NCBI RefSeq assembly: GCF_017814975.1
Contig: NZ_JAGIQA010000027.1
Location: 60,941 to 118,064, forward strand
Direction of reading: 5' to 3'
Source: Cupriavidus consociatus
GTDB lineage: Bacteria > Pseudomonadota > Gammaproteobacteria > Burkholderiales > Burkholderiaceae
Length of the DNA: 57,124 bases
Shown: one piece after another, positions 17,373-27,500 of the stretch
Layout of the letters: each line of letters opens with the position of its first letter
How positions within the stretch are numbered: position 1 is the stretch's first letter
Position numbers and translations under genes: made by a program
The notes under the pieces: model-generated
Told to the model about the DNA's origin: nothing
The model's input: the letters and a program-made list of their open reading frames with translations, nothing else
The model's database searches: none

Positions 17373-18590
17373 TCACGATGCCGCGCGGCGTTCGCCGGCC
17401 AGGCTCAACGCGAGCGCCAGTGCCAGCGCCACCGCGCCGCAGCCGAAGATCAGCGCGTAGTTCTCATGCGAATGCGCAAACATCCACGCATAGCCGTAGC
17501 CGGCCAGCGCCTGGAACAGCGCGAAGGCACTGGTGGCATGGCTCCATGCGGCGCGCTGCGCGGCCGCGTCGTGCGGCAGCGCCTCCTGGATCGCGCCCAG
17601 CCCCAGCGGCGCAATGCCGGGCGTGAAGGCGCCGAGGACCACCGCCGCCACGCCCAGCGCAAGCGGATCGCCGCACAATGCCAGCAGTGCCGTGGCAAGT
17701 CCCTGCAGCAGCAGCGCGACGCGATAGGCAACGCCGAAGCCGATGCGTTCGCCGGCAAAGCCGCACACCAGCGGTCCGGCGATTGCGCCCAGGCCATAGA
17801 GCACCCAGTACGATGCGCCGACCTCGCTGCCGCGCCCCAGGCCACGTGCGACCAGATCGACCAGCAGCATCATGGGCGGCACCAGGCCGAAGGCATTGAT
17901 CGCGTATTGCGCATAGAGCCATTGCAGCCGGCGCCGCGCCCCTGCCGGCGGTGCTTTGGCCGCCGCGCCCGTACCGGCTTGCGGCAGCGGGCCGGGCCAG
18001 CCGAACCAGCTGAACACGGTCAGCGCCAGCGCCACTGCGCCCAACCCGAGCCAGGTTTCGCGCAGGCCGAACTGCAGCAAGCGCGGCACGAGCGTGCCCG
18101 AAGCGGCGATACCCAGCCCGAGCCCGACGAAGATGGTGCCCATCGCGAGCCCGCGGCGCTGCGCCGGGATATGCGGCAGGATCGAGGTCGCCACCAGCAC
18201 CATGATGCCGCCCCCGGCCAGCCCGGAGACAAAGCGCCAGCCGAAAAACCACGCCACCGACAGGGGCCACGCGCAGGCAAAGAATGCCAGCGTGGCGGCA
18301 AGCATCAACGCGCGCAGCACCGTGCGGCTGGACCAGACCGATACCATCGGCCGGCCCAGCAAGGCCCCGGCCAGGTAGCCGGCGAAATTGGCCGCGCCCA
18401 GCGCGACGGTTTGCGAGGCGGGGAACCAGTGCGACTGGATCAGCGGCGGGATCAGCGCAGTGTAGGCAAAGCGCGCCAGGCCGATGGCGACGAGGCTGGC
18501 GCACAGGCCGCACAGCGCGGCGTAGATCTCGCGCCATGCCAGGGGCTCAGGCGCGGTGGCGGTGGTGCAGAGGCCGGCAGGTCTGGACAT
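17373..18590 (-). CDS. YbfB/YjiJ family MFS transporter
   Basis: A 405-residue membrane protein with 11-12 predicted helices and the N-terminal pattern SLVAIGLARFAYTALIPPLIQSHWF typical of the YbfB/YjiJ branch. The start at 18590 follows GGAG; an upstream ATG (18695) yields a non-hydrophobic leader. It lies 91 bp upstream of the old-yellow-enzyme gene on the same strand, so co-transcription is possible. The substrate is unknown. Confidence 0.88.
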   Translation of the reverse strand: MSRPAGLCTTATAPEPLAWREIYAALCGLCASLVAIGLARFAYTALIPPLIQSHWFPASQTVALGAANFAGYLAGALLGRPMVSVWSSRTVLRALMLAATLAFFACAWPLSVAWFFGWRFVSGLAGGGIMVLVATSILPHIPAQRRGLAMGTIFVGLGLGIAASGTLVPRLLQFGLRETWLGLGAVALALTVFSWFGWPGPLPQAGTGAAAKAPPAGARRRLQWLYAQYAINAFGLVPPMMLLVDLVARGLGRGSEVGASYWVLYGLGAIAGPLVCGFAGERIGFGVAYRVALLLQGLATALLALCGDPLALGVAAVVLGAFTPGIAPLGLGAIQEALPHDAAAQRAAWSHATSAFALFQALAGYGYAWMFAHSHENYALIFGCGAVALALALALSLAGERRAAS

Positions 18591-18746
18591 GGAGAATCTC
18601 CGGTTTGGCCCCGCCCTTGCGGCGGGCAATACGGGGCCATCGGCGCCACGCATGGCGCCGGAAAAAAGGCATGCAGCCGCCCGGCACGCGGCCAAGGGGG
18701 CGTGTCCGGGAACTACAACGGGAAATTCAGGCAGTAATGGCGGGGA

Positions 18747-19367
18747 TCAGCCGGTGCCAGGCACGGCGGCCGTGCTCGGAGGCGGCAGGCCGAGCAGCGC
18801 CAGCGTCGGCCGCAATGCCGCCTCGAGCAAGGCGCGCTGTGGGGCGGCGCGAGCCAGCACGCGCATGCCAAGCAGCGTCGCCAGCAACTGTGCCGAAGCG
18901 TCGTCGGCCGACACGCCGGTGCTGGCCGCGCCCTGCTGCTGGGCGGCGGCGAACCGGTCCCGGAAGAATGCGCGGATTTCGGCGAATGCGTCCGCGACCT
19001 TCTGCTGCAGGTCGGGATCGTCAGGCGTGGCTTCCAGCGCGGTATTGACCAGCAGGCAGCCGCGGTGCAGCGGATCCGCCAGCGAGCGCTCCAGGCTTTC
19101 CGACAGGTACGCCGAAATCGCCGCGGCGGGTGGCAGCGTTGTGCCCAGCCGGGCGATCCGCTCGCGCATGCTGGCTTGGACATAGCCTTCCAGCGCCAGC
19201 AGGAACAACGAGCGCTTGTCGCCGAAGGCGTTGTACAGGCTGGGCTGGGTCATGCCCATGGCACTGGTCAGGTCGCGCGTGGACGTGGCCTCGTAGCCGC
19301 GTGCCCAGAAGGCCTCAAGCGCGGCAGTCAGCGCGGCCTGTTCGTCGAATTTGCGGGGTCTTGCCAT
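18747..19367 (-). CDS. TetR/AcrR family transcriptional regulator
   Basis: A 206-residue protein with an N-terminal helix-turn-helix (FWARGYEATSTRDLTSAMGM, then SLYNAFGDKRSLF). The C-terminal region contains HRGCLLVNTALE, as in AcrR-type regulators that respond to reactive or aromatic compounds. It lies immediately downstream of a DHA2-type exporter on the same strand, and a long inverted repeat sits before its start. It probably represses itself and possibly the exporter. Confidence 0.9.
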   Translation of the reverse strand: MARPRKFDEQAALTAALEAFWARGYEATSTRDLTSAMGMTQPSLYNAFGDKRSLFLLALEGYVQASMRERIARLGTTLPPAAAISAYLSESLERSLADPLHRGCLLVNTALEATPDDPDLQQKVADAFAEIRAFFRDRFAAAQQQGAASTGVSADDASAQLLATLLGMRVLARAAPQRALLEAALRPTLALLGLPPPSTAAVPGTG

Positions 19368-19380
19368 GGCCGTTCGATTT

Positions 19381-19422
19381 TGTATCGTTCGCTATGAAAC
19401 AGATTATAGATCGATCGATACA
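19381..19422. promoter_or_regulatory. inverted repeat before tetR (19367)
   Basis: TGTATCG (19381-19387) and CGATACA (19416-19422) form 7-bp arms 28 bases apart, with an inner palindrome TCGATCGA (19411-19418). The arrangement, 14 bp before the tetR start, fits an autoregulatory operator. Confidence 0.5.
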
Positions 19423-19452
19423 AAACACAACAAGGCCATGCTCCCGGCAGGG

Positions 19453-20853
19453 TCAGGCTGGCGCCAGCGGATCCGGCGCGACCAGCCGCAGCCAGCTCGC
19501 TACCGCCGCCACCCCGGCAAAGGCGGCGCCCAGCGCCAGCGCCAGCCCCGGACCGTGCGTTCCGCCGATGCCGAAGCACAGTGCCACCAGCGCAGCGCCG
19601 GTGGCCTGGCCCAGCAGGCGCGCGGTGGCAATCACGCCGCTGGCGCCGCCGCTGCGCTCGCGCGGCGCGCTGGCCATCAGGGCCTTCAGGTTGGGCGACT
19701 GGAAGAAGCCAAAACCAGCGCCGCAGATGCACATGCGGATGCCGATATCGAGCGCGCTGGGATTGTCCGGCAACAGCGCCAGCGACACCATGCCCGCACT
19801 CAGCACCGCCAGTCCCACGCCACCCAGCAGGCCGGGCGGATAGCGGTCGGAAAGCCGGCCGGCGAGCGGCGCCATCAGCGCCACCACCACCGACCATGGG
19901 GTCAGCAGGAAGCCGGTTTCGACCTGCCCTCGCCCCAGCACATGCTGGAAGTAGAACGGCAGCGACACGAACGCCAGCCCCTGCGCCGCAAACGAGCACA
20001 CCGCGGTCAGCGTGGACAGCGCGAACATCGGCCGGCGGAACAGGTCCAGCGGCAGCATCGGCGCGGCCCGGCCGCGCTCGCGCCAGACCAGCAGGCCGAA
20101 CGCCACCACGAATACGCCGGCGGCCGCGAGCGACTCGTGCAGCGGCGCGCGCTGCGCGCCTTCGCCCAGTGCGAAGATCAGCGCGGCAAAGGCCACCACG
20201 TTGAGCAGTGCCGCGACCCGGTCGAATGCTTGCGTGCCGCGCGGCGTCTGCGGCAGCGCGCCGCGCGCGATCCCCAACGCCAGCAGCCCGATCGGCAGGT
20301 TGACGGCGAACAGCCACGGCCACGTGCCGAACGACAGGATCACTGACGCCACCGTCGGCCCGATCGCGAACGACACGCCAACCACCAGTGCATTCAATCC
20401 CAGCCCGCGCCCCAGCCTGTGCATCGGAAAGATGGAACTGATCAGCGCCGTGTTGACGCTCATGATCGCGGCCGCACCGATGCCTTGCAGCGCACGTGCC
20501 GCCGCCAGCGTGGGCAACGACCACGCCAGCGCGCATACGACCGACGCGGCGGTGAACACCGCGACGCCGCCGAGATAGATGCGCCGGTGCCCCAGGATGC
20601 CGCCCAGCGCCGCGAACGGCAGCAGCGTGGCAACCATGGCCAGCTGGTACGCATTGATCACCCATACCGACGCCGCCGGCGTGGCGCGCAGGTCGGCGGC
20701 GATCGACGGCAGCGCCGTATTGGCGATGGCGGTATCGAGGGTCGCCAGGGCGACGGCGATCAGGATGGCGGCCATGCCGCGGCGCTCGCGCGCCGTCATG
20801 GCATTGTCTGCGGCGGCGGCAGACGCGGAAGGAAGGGGCGCTGTGTTGGACAC
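19453..20853 (-). CDS. DHA2-type MFS multidrug exporter
   Basis: A 466-residue protein with about 14 transmembrane helices. The motifs LATLDTAIANTALPSIAADL (motif D1 type) and ALGGILGHRRIYLGG (motif A) identify the drug:H+ antiporter family 2 (EmrB/QacA-like). It is followed by a TetR gene on the same strand, a usual repressor-exporter pair. The export substrate is unknown. Confidence 0.9.
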   Translation of the reverse strand: MSNTAPLPSASAAAADNAMTARERRGMAAILIAVALATLDTAIANTALPSIAADLRATPAASVWVINAYQLAMVATLLPFAALGGILGHRRIYLGGVAVFTAASVVCALAWSLPTLAAARALQGIGAAAIMSVNTALISSIFPMHRLGRGLGLNALVVGVSFAIGPTVASVILSFGTWPWLFAVNLPIGLLALGIARGALPQTPRGTQAFDRVAALLNVVAFAALIFALGEGAQRAPLHESLAAAGVFVVAFGLLVWRERGRAAPMLPLDLFRRPMFALSTLTAVCSFAAQGLAFVSLPFYFQHVLGRGQVETGFLLTPWSVVVALMAPLAGRLSDRYPPGLLGGVGLAVLSAGMVSLALLPDNPSALDIGIRMCICGAGFGFFQSPNLKALMASAPRERSGGASGVIATARLLGQATGAALVALCFGIGGTHGPGLALALGAAFAGVAAVASWLRLVAPDPLAPA

Positions 20854-20910
20854 TGTCGTTGCCGGTTACCGGGGGCCGCCCGCAGCGGCACCAGACCGAC
20901 ACGATACGGG

Positions 20911-20932
20911 AAAACGCTTCAGCGTGCTGAAG
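20911..20932 (-). terminator. probable terminator after the Bug gene
   Basis: On the minus strand CTTCAGC and GCTGAAG form a 7-bp inverted repeat (20917-20932) followed by CGTTTT. It lies 64 bp past the stop of the 20996-22024 gene. The U-tract is short, so termination may be partial. Confidence 0.45.
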
Positions 20933-20995
20933 GCGGCTTCATATGTATGCACATTACCCACGGGATTCCCGGCCGCCGCCGTGCCATTTGCCAGG

Positions 20996-22024
20996 TCACT
21001 CCAGCGTGATGCCCTCACGCTGGATCACCGCAGTCCAGCTGGCCTCTTCCTTCTCCACGCGCTTCGCGAAGTTTGCCGGGTCGATCATCACGACATCGCC
21101 TTGCTGGCCCAGCGCTGTCCTCGCCTTGGTGTCTTCGAGCAGCCCCTGCGTGACGGCATGGAGCTTCTGGACGATCTGCGGCGGCGTGCCGGCCGGTGCC
21201 AGCATGCCGATCCAGAAGGTCACGTTGAAGGGCGAGATGCCAAGCTCCTCCAGCGTCGGTACATCCGGCAACTGCGTCATGCGTTTCGAGGCGCTGACGG
21301 CGATGGGCTTCAGCTTGCCTGCCTTGATCTGAGGCAGCGCCGTCCAGGTGTCGAAGGCTGTATCCAGCTCGCCGCTGATCACGGCCAGTTGCGCCTGCGC
21401 TGCGGACTTGTACGGAATGTGCGTGGTCTTGATCTTCACCCGGTTGTTCAGCATGGCGAAGCTGAGATGCGCGATATTGCCCGGTCCGGCCGAGCCATAG
21501 CTGACCTTGCCGGGATGCTGCGTCGCGTAGCGCACGAGCTCCGGTACCGAACCGACCGAGTTCTTCTGCGACCAGTCCGGATTGGTGACGAGGATGAACG
21601 GCGCCTCGAGCACCAGGGTGACCGGCGTGAAGTCCTTCGGCGAGTAAGTGCCTTTCTTGTAGATCTGCGGGTTGATGGTGATGCTGCTGGAGTTGGTGAC
21701 CAGCAAGGTATACCCGTCGGGCGCGGCCTTGGCGGCTTCGCCGACACCGATCAGCCCGTTCGCGCCCGCCTTGTTTTCCACGACCACGGGCTGGCCGAGG
21801 GACCTGGTCAGGCGCTCCGAAAGCACCCGCGCCACGGTATCCGTGAACGACCCCGCCGGAAACGGGACGATCATCCGGATCGGCTTGCTGGGCCAGCCGT
21901 TGTTTTGCGCCGCAGCCGGCGCGGCCATCGTCGCGGCCAGGATGCCCAGCGCGGCTGCCGCCATGCTGAATTTGCCGGCCTTTGCGCTTGCCTGGCAGCG
22001 CTGAATCCATGTTGGCTTGTTCAT
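20996..22024 (-). CDS. Bug-family tripartite tricarboxylate transporter receptor
   Basis: A 342-residue periplasmic binding protein. The signal peptide ends near PAAAQ (~39). The hallmark WPSKPIRMIVPFPAGSFTD and the segments GEAAKAAPDGYTLL and YGSAGPGNIAHL identify the Bug (TctC-like) family, which captures carboxylates. No membrane partners (TctA/TctB) are in the window. It is last in the carboxylase/CoA-transferase operon, 42 bp after the previous gene, and is therefore a plausible receptor for the acid metabolised by that pathway. Confidence 0.93.
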   Translation of the reverse strand: MNKPTWIQRCQASAKAGKFSMAAAALGILAATMAAPAAAQNNGWPSKPIRMIVPFPAGSFTDTVARVLSERLTRSLGQPVVVENKAGANGLIGVGEAAKAAPDGYTLLVTNSSSITINPQIYKKGTYSPKDFTPVTLVLEAPFILVTNPDWSQKNSVGSVPELVRYATQHPGKVSYGSAGPGNIAHLSFAMLNNRVKIKTTHIPYKSAAQAQLAVISGELDTAFDTWTALPQIKAGKLKPIAVSASKRMTQLPDVPTLEELGISPFNVTFWIGMLAPAGTPPQIVQKLHAVTQGLLEDTKARTALGQQGDVVMIDPANFAKRVEKEEASWTAVIQREGITLE

Positions 22025-22066
22025 GTCGTCTCCGTATCGTGAATGGTGTCCTGAATGCTTTTCGAC

Positions 22067-24538
22067 CTATGGCATTGCCTTCGCGTGCTTGGGTTTCGCT
22101 TCTGTGCCGGTGATGCCCTGCCGCTCCAGGCTTGCGATCTGGTCCGCGCCCAGTCCAAGCACGCGGCTCAGCACCGCTTCGGTGTGTTCGCCCAGCGTCG
22201 GCGCGACATGGCGGATGGGCACAGGGCCTGGCCCGGTCCTGAACCAGGGCGTGCTGGACGTGTAGGTGCCGATATGGGCGCGCTCGACTTCACGCCAGAA
22301 TCCGCGCTCGTGCAGATGGGCGTCCTGCAATACCTGCGACATGGGGCGCACCACGCCGGCGGCGATCCCGGCCTGCTGCAGCAGGTGCATTGCCTCCTCG
22401 GCGTCCCGCGCCATGCACCAGGACCGGATCGCCTGCTCGATCATGTCCGCCTCGGCGCGACGCCCCGCTGCCTGCGTCAGCCGCGGATCGGCCGCGAGTT
22501 CTGTCCGGCCGATCGCCCGGCACAGCGCGGGCCAGTCCGCGTCGGTCACCGTCAGCACGATCCACGCATCGTCGCCGGCACAACGGAAGCACCCATGCGG
22601 GGCGTGCATCGGATGGCGATTGCCCTGCCGCGGCGATACGGCGCCGGCGATGGATTGCTCCAGCATGAACGGCGCGGCCATCGGCAACATGGCCTCCACC
22701 TGCGACAGGTTGATGTGCCGCCCCTGCCTCGTCGCTTGCTGGACAAACAGCGCGAGCAGGATCGCGGCGCCACCATTGAGGCCGCCGATCGGGTCGCCAT
22801 AGGCGTATGACGTCATCGCCGGCGGACCATCGGGGTGCCCCGTGTATAGCGGCAGCCCGCTGGCCTGCTCGAGCGTGCCGCCGTAAGCACGGGTATTGCT
22901 CCACGCATTGCCGAGCCCGAAGGCCGGCATCGACAGCATGACAAGCCGTTCGTTTCTGGCGCGCAGCGCTTCGTACTCGAGGCCCAGCTTTGGCAAGACC
23001 TCGGCGGAGTAATTCTCGATGACCGCGTCGGCGCCTTCGACCAGCTGCAGCAGCAACTGCTTGCCTTCGGGGCGTGTCAGGTCCAGCGTGATGCCCAGCT
23101 TGTTGCGGTTCATCAGGTTGAAGTTCGAGTTCTTCTCGTACAGCCTGTCCCGATAGAACGCCTCGGTGAAATTGGCGCCGCGCCACCAGTCGGGGTAGCC
23201 GGTGCTTTCGACCTTGATGATCTCCGCGCCAAAGTCGGCCAGCGTCCTCGCCGCAAGCGGCCCCGCCCAGCCCATCGTCAGGTCGACGACGCGAAGCCCT
23301 TGCAGCGGCAGACGCTCGCCGGCCGTTCGCATCAGCTTCAGACGCGGGCGATGATCCAGTCCCGAGTTCCGATAGTGCAGGGTATGCGCACCCTTTGCCG
23401 GCGCATTCCCGCCGGGCAGCGGTCCCGCCGCATCGAGGCGTAGCGGCACCACCGGGCCTTCGAACGATGCGCCGCCCATGCCGACCGGCACGAAGGCACC
23501 GCGCTGCCGATGCACTGCCTGGCCGAGCAGGGTCTCCATCGTCGGCACGATCACCGCGGGATGCTTCTTGTCGCCCAGGATCTCGAACCACTGCCGGGCC
23601 GTGCGCGTCAGGAACGCAGGCAAAAGCAGCGCGTCGATTTCGTCCGCGCGTGCCATCCGCTCCGGGCCGCTTGCGTAGCGCGGATCGTCGCCGAGGTCCG
23701 GACGCCCGATGGCCTCGCACAGGCCCTTCCACTGCGGCAGGGTGTGCGTGAAGATGCCGATCCACCCTTCGGCAGTCTGGTAGATCCCGGCCGGATGCGT
23801 GCCGCAGAACCGGTTGACGCCAAGGCGCTGGAGCGGATGGCGCTTGTCCTGCACCATGCCCGCTTCCATCTCGACCACGCTGAAGATGGATTCGTGGGCG
23901 CTCAGCACATAACGGCGGCTGCCCTGCCCGCGCCCGATCAGCGCCGCGACGGCGGCCGAGAATGCGCTCAACCCGACCACGATCGCCGACTGCACGTCGT
24001 GCGGCATGTGTGGCGGCCCATCCGCGGGGCCGCTGCCGTGCACGGCGCCGGCAAGCCCGCGGCACACTGCTTCGGCGCCTGCGTAGTGGCTGTACGGCCC
24101 GCTTTCGCCGAACCAGGTGAGGGCCACCTCGATCGGCTCGTGCCCCCGCGTTTCATCGGCCGCGCCCTGCCACACCGGCGTGCCGAGAATGCCGGGGCCT
24201 TCAGTCAGGGCACGGGCATCCAGCACCACGTCGCAGGTTCGCGCCAGCTGGGCCAGCCATGCGCTGTCCTCGGCGTTTGCGTCATCCGCGGTGACGCTGC
24301 GCTTGTTGGTGTTCAGCCATGCAAAGAGCGCGCTTTCCGGCTGCGCGGTCCCCGCTGCGCTGACCAGGGGCGGCATCTGCCGCCAGGCGTCGCCGGCCGG
24401 GTTTTCCACCTTGATGACCTCGGCGCCGAAGTCGGAAAACAGCTTGCCCGCGTATGCCAGCGCCGGCCCGCTGCCGACTTCGAGCACGCGCAACCCACCC
24501 AGCGCCAGCTGCGCCGGGTCAATACCATGCATGATCAT
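22067..24538 (-). CDS. double-domain CaiB/BaiF CoA-transferase
   Basis: An 823-residue protein, about twice the usual ~400. The N-terminal module (~13-400) begins LGGLRVLEVGSGPALAYAGK and includes LFSDFGAEVIKVENPAGDAW. The second (~415-815) begins LQGLRVVDLTMGWAGPLAAR and includes LADFGAEIIKVESTG, then NRNKLGITLDLTRPEGKQLL. Only the second keeps that longer motif; the first has TNKRSVTADD instead. In family III CoA-transferases a catalytic Asp forms the acyl-anhydride; I could not locate it with certainty in either half. It transfers CoA to a carboxylic acid and lies 43 bp after the carboxylase gene in one operon. Confidence 0.9.
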   Translation of the reverse strand: MIMHGIDPAQLALGGLRVLEVGSGPALAYAGKLFSDFGAEVIKVENPAGDAWRQMPPLVSAAGTAQPESALFAWLNTNKRSVTADDANAEDSAWLAQLARTCDVVLDARALTEGPGILGTPVWQGAADETRGHEPIEVALTWFGESGPYSHYAGAEAVCRGLAGAVHGSGPADGPPHMPHDVQSAIVVGLSAFSAAVAALIGRGQGSRRYVLSAHESIFSVVEMEAGMVQDKRHPLQRLGVNRFCGTHPAGIYQTAEGWIGIFTHTLPQWKGLCEAIGRPDLGDDPRYASGPERMARADEIDALLLPAFLTRTARQWFEILGDKKHPAVIVPTMETLLGQAVHRQRGAFVPVGMGGASFEGPVVPLRLDAAGPLPGGNAPAKGAHTLHYRNSGLDHRPRLKLMRTAGERLPLQGLRVVDLTMGWAGPLAARTLADFGAEIIKVESTGYPDWWRGANFTEAFYRDRLYEKNSNFNLMNRNKLGITLDLTRPEGKQLLLQLVEGADAVIENYSAEVLPKLGLEYEALRARNERLVMLSMPAFGLGNAWSNTRAYGGTLEQASGLPLYTGHPDGPPAMTSYAYGDPIGGLNGGAAILLALFVQQATRQGRHINLSQVEAMLPMAAPFMLEQSIAGAVSPRQGNRHPMHAPHGCFRCAGDDAWIVLTVTDADWPALCRAIGRTELAADPRLTQAAGRRAEADMIEQAIRSWCMARDAEEAMHLLQQAGIAAGVVRPMSQVLQDAHLHERGFWREVERAHIGTYTSSTPWFRTGPGPVPIRHVAPTLGEHTEAVLSRVLGLGADQIASLERQGITGTEAKPKHAKAMP

Positions 24539-24581
24539 GCAAGCCTCCTGGCTCTGTAGATGGACTCGTCAGGCACGGCGC

Positions 24582-27500
24582 TTACCACGCATCGATGAAG
24601 CCGCGGCGCTCCCTGCGGCCGCGCACATCCGTGGATGCAATGCCCTGTGCGATCCACTTCCGTGTCTGCGCGGGGTCGATTACCGCGTCGATCTCGACGG
24701 CAGCCGCGGTGTTGATCGCGTGGCCGCGCTCGTAGGACTGGGCCACCAGCCTGTCGAACAGCGCCTTGCGCTCAGGACCATCCGGTACGGCCTCTAGCTC
24801 CTTCTTGAAGCCCAGCCTGACAGCGCCTTCCAGGCCCATCGGGCCGAACTCGCCGGTCGGCCACGACACGGTAAAGCTTGCCGAGCGGAAGCCGCCGCCC
24901 GCCATGGCCATGGCGCCGAGGCCATAGCCCTTGCGCAGCGTCACCGCCAGCAAGGCGACACGCAGCTTGGCCGCCGTCAGGAACATGCGCGACACATGCC
25001 GGACCTGTGCCCGGGCCTCGACCTCCGGCCCGACCATGAACCCGGGGGTGTCGATCAGCGAGACGATCGGCAGCCCGTGCGCATCGCACAGCTGCATGAA
25101 GCGCGATGCCTTGTCCGCGGCGTCCGCATCGATGGCGCCGCCAAGGTGATAGGGGTTATTGGCCATGATGCCGACGGGCTGCCCTTCCACGCGGGCCAGC
25201 GCGGTGTGGATGCCCGCGCCGAAGCCGCCACGCAGCATCAGCACGCTGCCGACGTCGGCGATGCCCTCGATGGCCTTGCGGGTGTCATAGACGCGCAGCC
25301 GGTTCTCGGGAACGACATGGCGCAGCGCCAGGGCCTCCGGTGCGCTCCAGTGCGCCACGCGCCCCTGGAACATCGACAGGTAGTGCCTGGCTGCCTGCAC
25401 GGCTTCGGCCTCGTTGTCGACCAGGATATCGACCACGCCGTTGGCATGCTGCACCGATGCGGGCCCGACTTCCTCCGGGCTGAAGATGCCCAGGCCGCCG
25501 CCTTCGATCATGGCTGGTCCCGCCATGCCGATGTTGGCCGATTTGTCGGCAATGATGACGTCGCAGCAGCCGACGAAGGCCGCGTTGCCAGCGAAGCATC
25601 GTCCCGAGACAATGCCCACCACCGGCACATTGCCGCTCAGCTCGGCAAAGGCGGCGAACGACGGCTGGTACAGCCCGGACACCGAGGGGAAATCCACGTC
25701 ACCGGGCCGGCCGCCACCGCCTTCGCCAAACAGCACCAGGGGCAATTCGTCGCGCAGCGCCACCTCCACGATGCGGTCGGTCTTGATATGGTTGCGCTTG
25801 CCCTGCGTCCCGGCCATCACCGTGGCGTCGTAGGCCATCACCGCGCTGCGTGCCCGCTCCTTGCCGACCAGTTCGCCGTTGATATTGCCGATGCCCGTGA
25901 TCAGGCCGTCCGCCGGTGTGTTGACGATCAGGTCCTGCTGGCTGCGGCGCGAAGCCTGCGCGGCGAGCGCCAGCGCGCCATACTCGACGAAGCTATCCGG
26001 ATCGCACAGGTCCGCGACGTTTTCGCGCGCGGTGCGCTGCCCGCGCGAGCGGCGCCTGGCGACGGCATCGGGACGCGCGGTGTCATCGAGGTAGGCATGC
26101 CGGTCCAGCACGCGCTGCAGGTCCGCGCGGATCGCATTGGGATTGCCCTGCTGCTCGGCGGCGACGGAAATGCCTTCGGCGTCGAGCTGCTCCAGCACGA
26201 TCAGCACCTGGTTATCGGCTGCCAGTGCACCCGGCTCCAGCCGCAGGTCGACCACGCGCCCGCCGCATGCCGCGACGATGGCGTGCTCCATCTTCATGGC
26301 GTCGAGCACCGCGACCGTCTGCCCCGGCTTGACGATCTCGTCCAGCGCGACGGCAATCTCCACCACCCTGCCGGTCAGCGGAGCGCGGATCGCCACCAGG
26401 CCCTCGCTGACTTCCTCTTCCGGCTCGGCATGGCGCGGCGCATGTGCGTGCGAAGGGCCGGCCGAGCCGCCCAGCAACGCTTCCTGCGCGCGTCCGGCTT
26501 GCGCCATGGCCTCCGCCGATGCGGTCAGTTCCTGCACGATCGCTTCGAAGTGCCGGGTATGGACATCCTGCGCGAGGAAATCGTCTCGCTGCACCAGCGC
26601 GCGCAGCAGGTTGAGATTGGTCGGCACGCCGGCGATGCGGAACTCCGCCAGGCTGCGCTGCAGGCGCCGCACGGCCGCGTCGAATTTCGGCATGGCGCTG
26701 CTGACGATCAGCTTGGCCAGCAAGGTGTCGAAGTTCGGCGACGGTTCATAGCCGGCATAGCCATGGGAATCGACGCGGACGTCGGGACCCGAGGGCGGGT
26801 CGAAGCGCTCCAGGCGGCCGTGCGCCGGACGCGCCAGGCCTTGTGCGTCGGTCATTTCCGCGTTGATGCGCACCTGGATGGCATATCCCCGGGGTTGCGG
26901 CGGCGCAGCGGGGTCCAGGCCGAGATCGGAGAGCGTCTGCCCGGCAGCAATCCCGATCTGCAGCGCGACCAGGTCGACGCCGGTGACCTGCTCGGTGATG
27001 GTGTGCTCGACCTGCAAGCGGGGGTTGGCTTCGATGAAAACGAAATCCTTCTGCTCGCCGGATTCGGTTTCCTCGACCAGGAACTCGAAGGTGCCCAGGC
27101 TCTGGTAGTTGACGCGGCGCGCCAGCCTGAGCGCCGCCTTGATGATCTGCTCGCGCAGTTGCGGCTTGAGCACCGGGCTGGGTGCGATCTCCACCAGCTT
27201 CTGGAAGCGGCGCTGCAAGGTGCAGTCGCGTTCGCCGAGGGCAATGACGTGTGCGCCGTCGCCGGCGATCTGCACTTCGATATGGCGCGCGCGGGCAACC
27301 AGCCGCTCGGCGTAGACGGCATCGATGCCGAACGCCGAGGCCGCCTCGGAGCGGCAGCGCGCATAGGCTTCGGCCAGTTCTTCGCGCCGGCGGACCACGC
27401 GCATGCCGCGGCCGCCGCCGCCGCCGACGGCCTTGATCACCACGCCGGCGCCGCCTTGCCTGGCGAAGAAGCTGGTGATTTCCTCGAGCGAGGCGGCGCC

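Noticed and set aside
15494..17626. A 710-codon plus-strand frame opposite the VOC and flavin oxidoreductase genes
   Set aside because: Arg/Gln/Ala-rich shadow with no domain; the real genes are on the other strand with ribosome sites.
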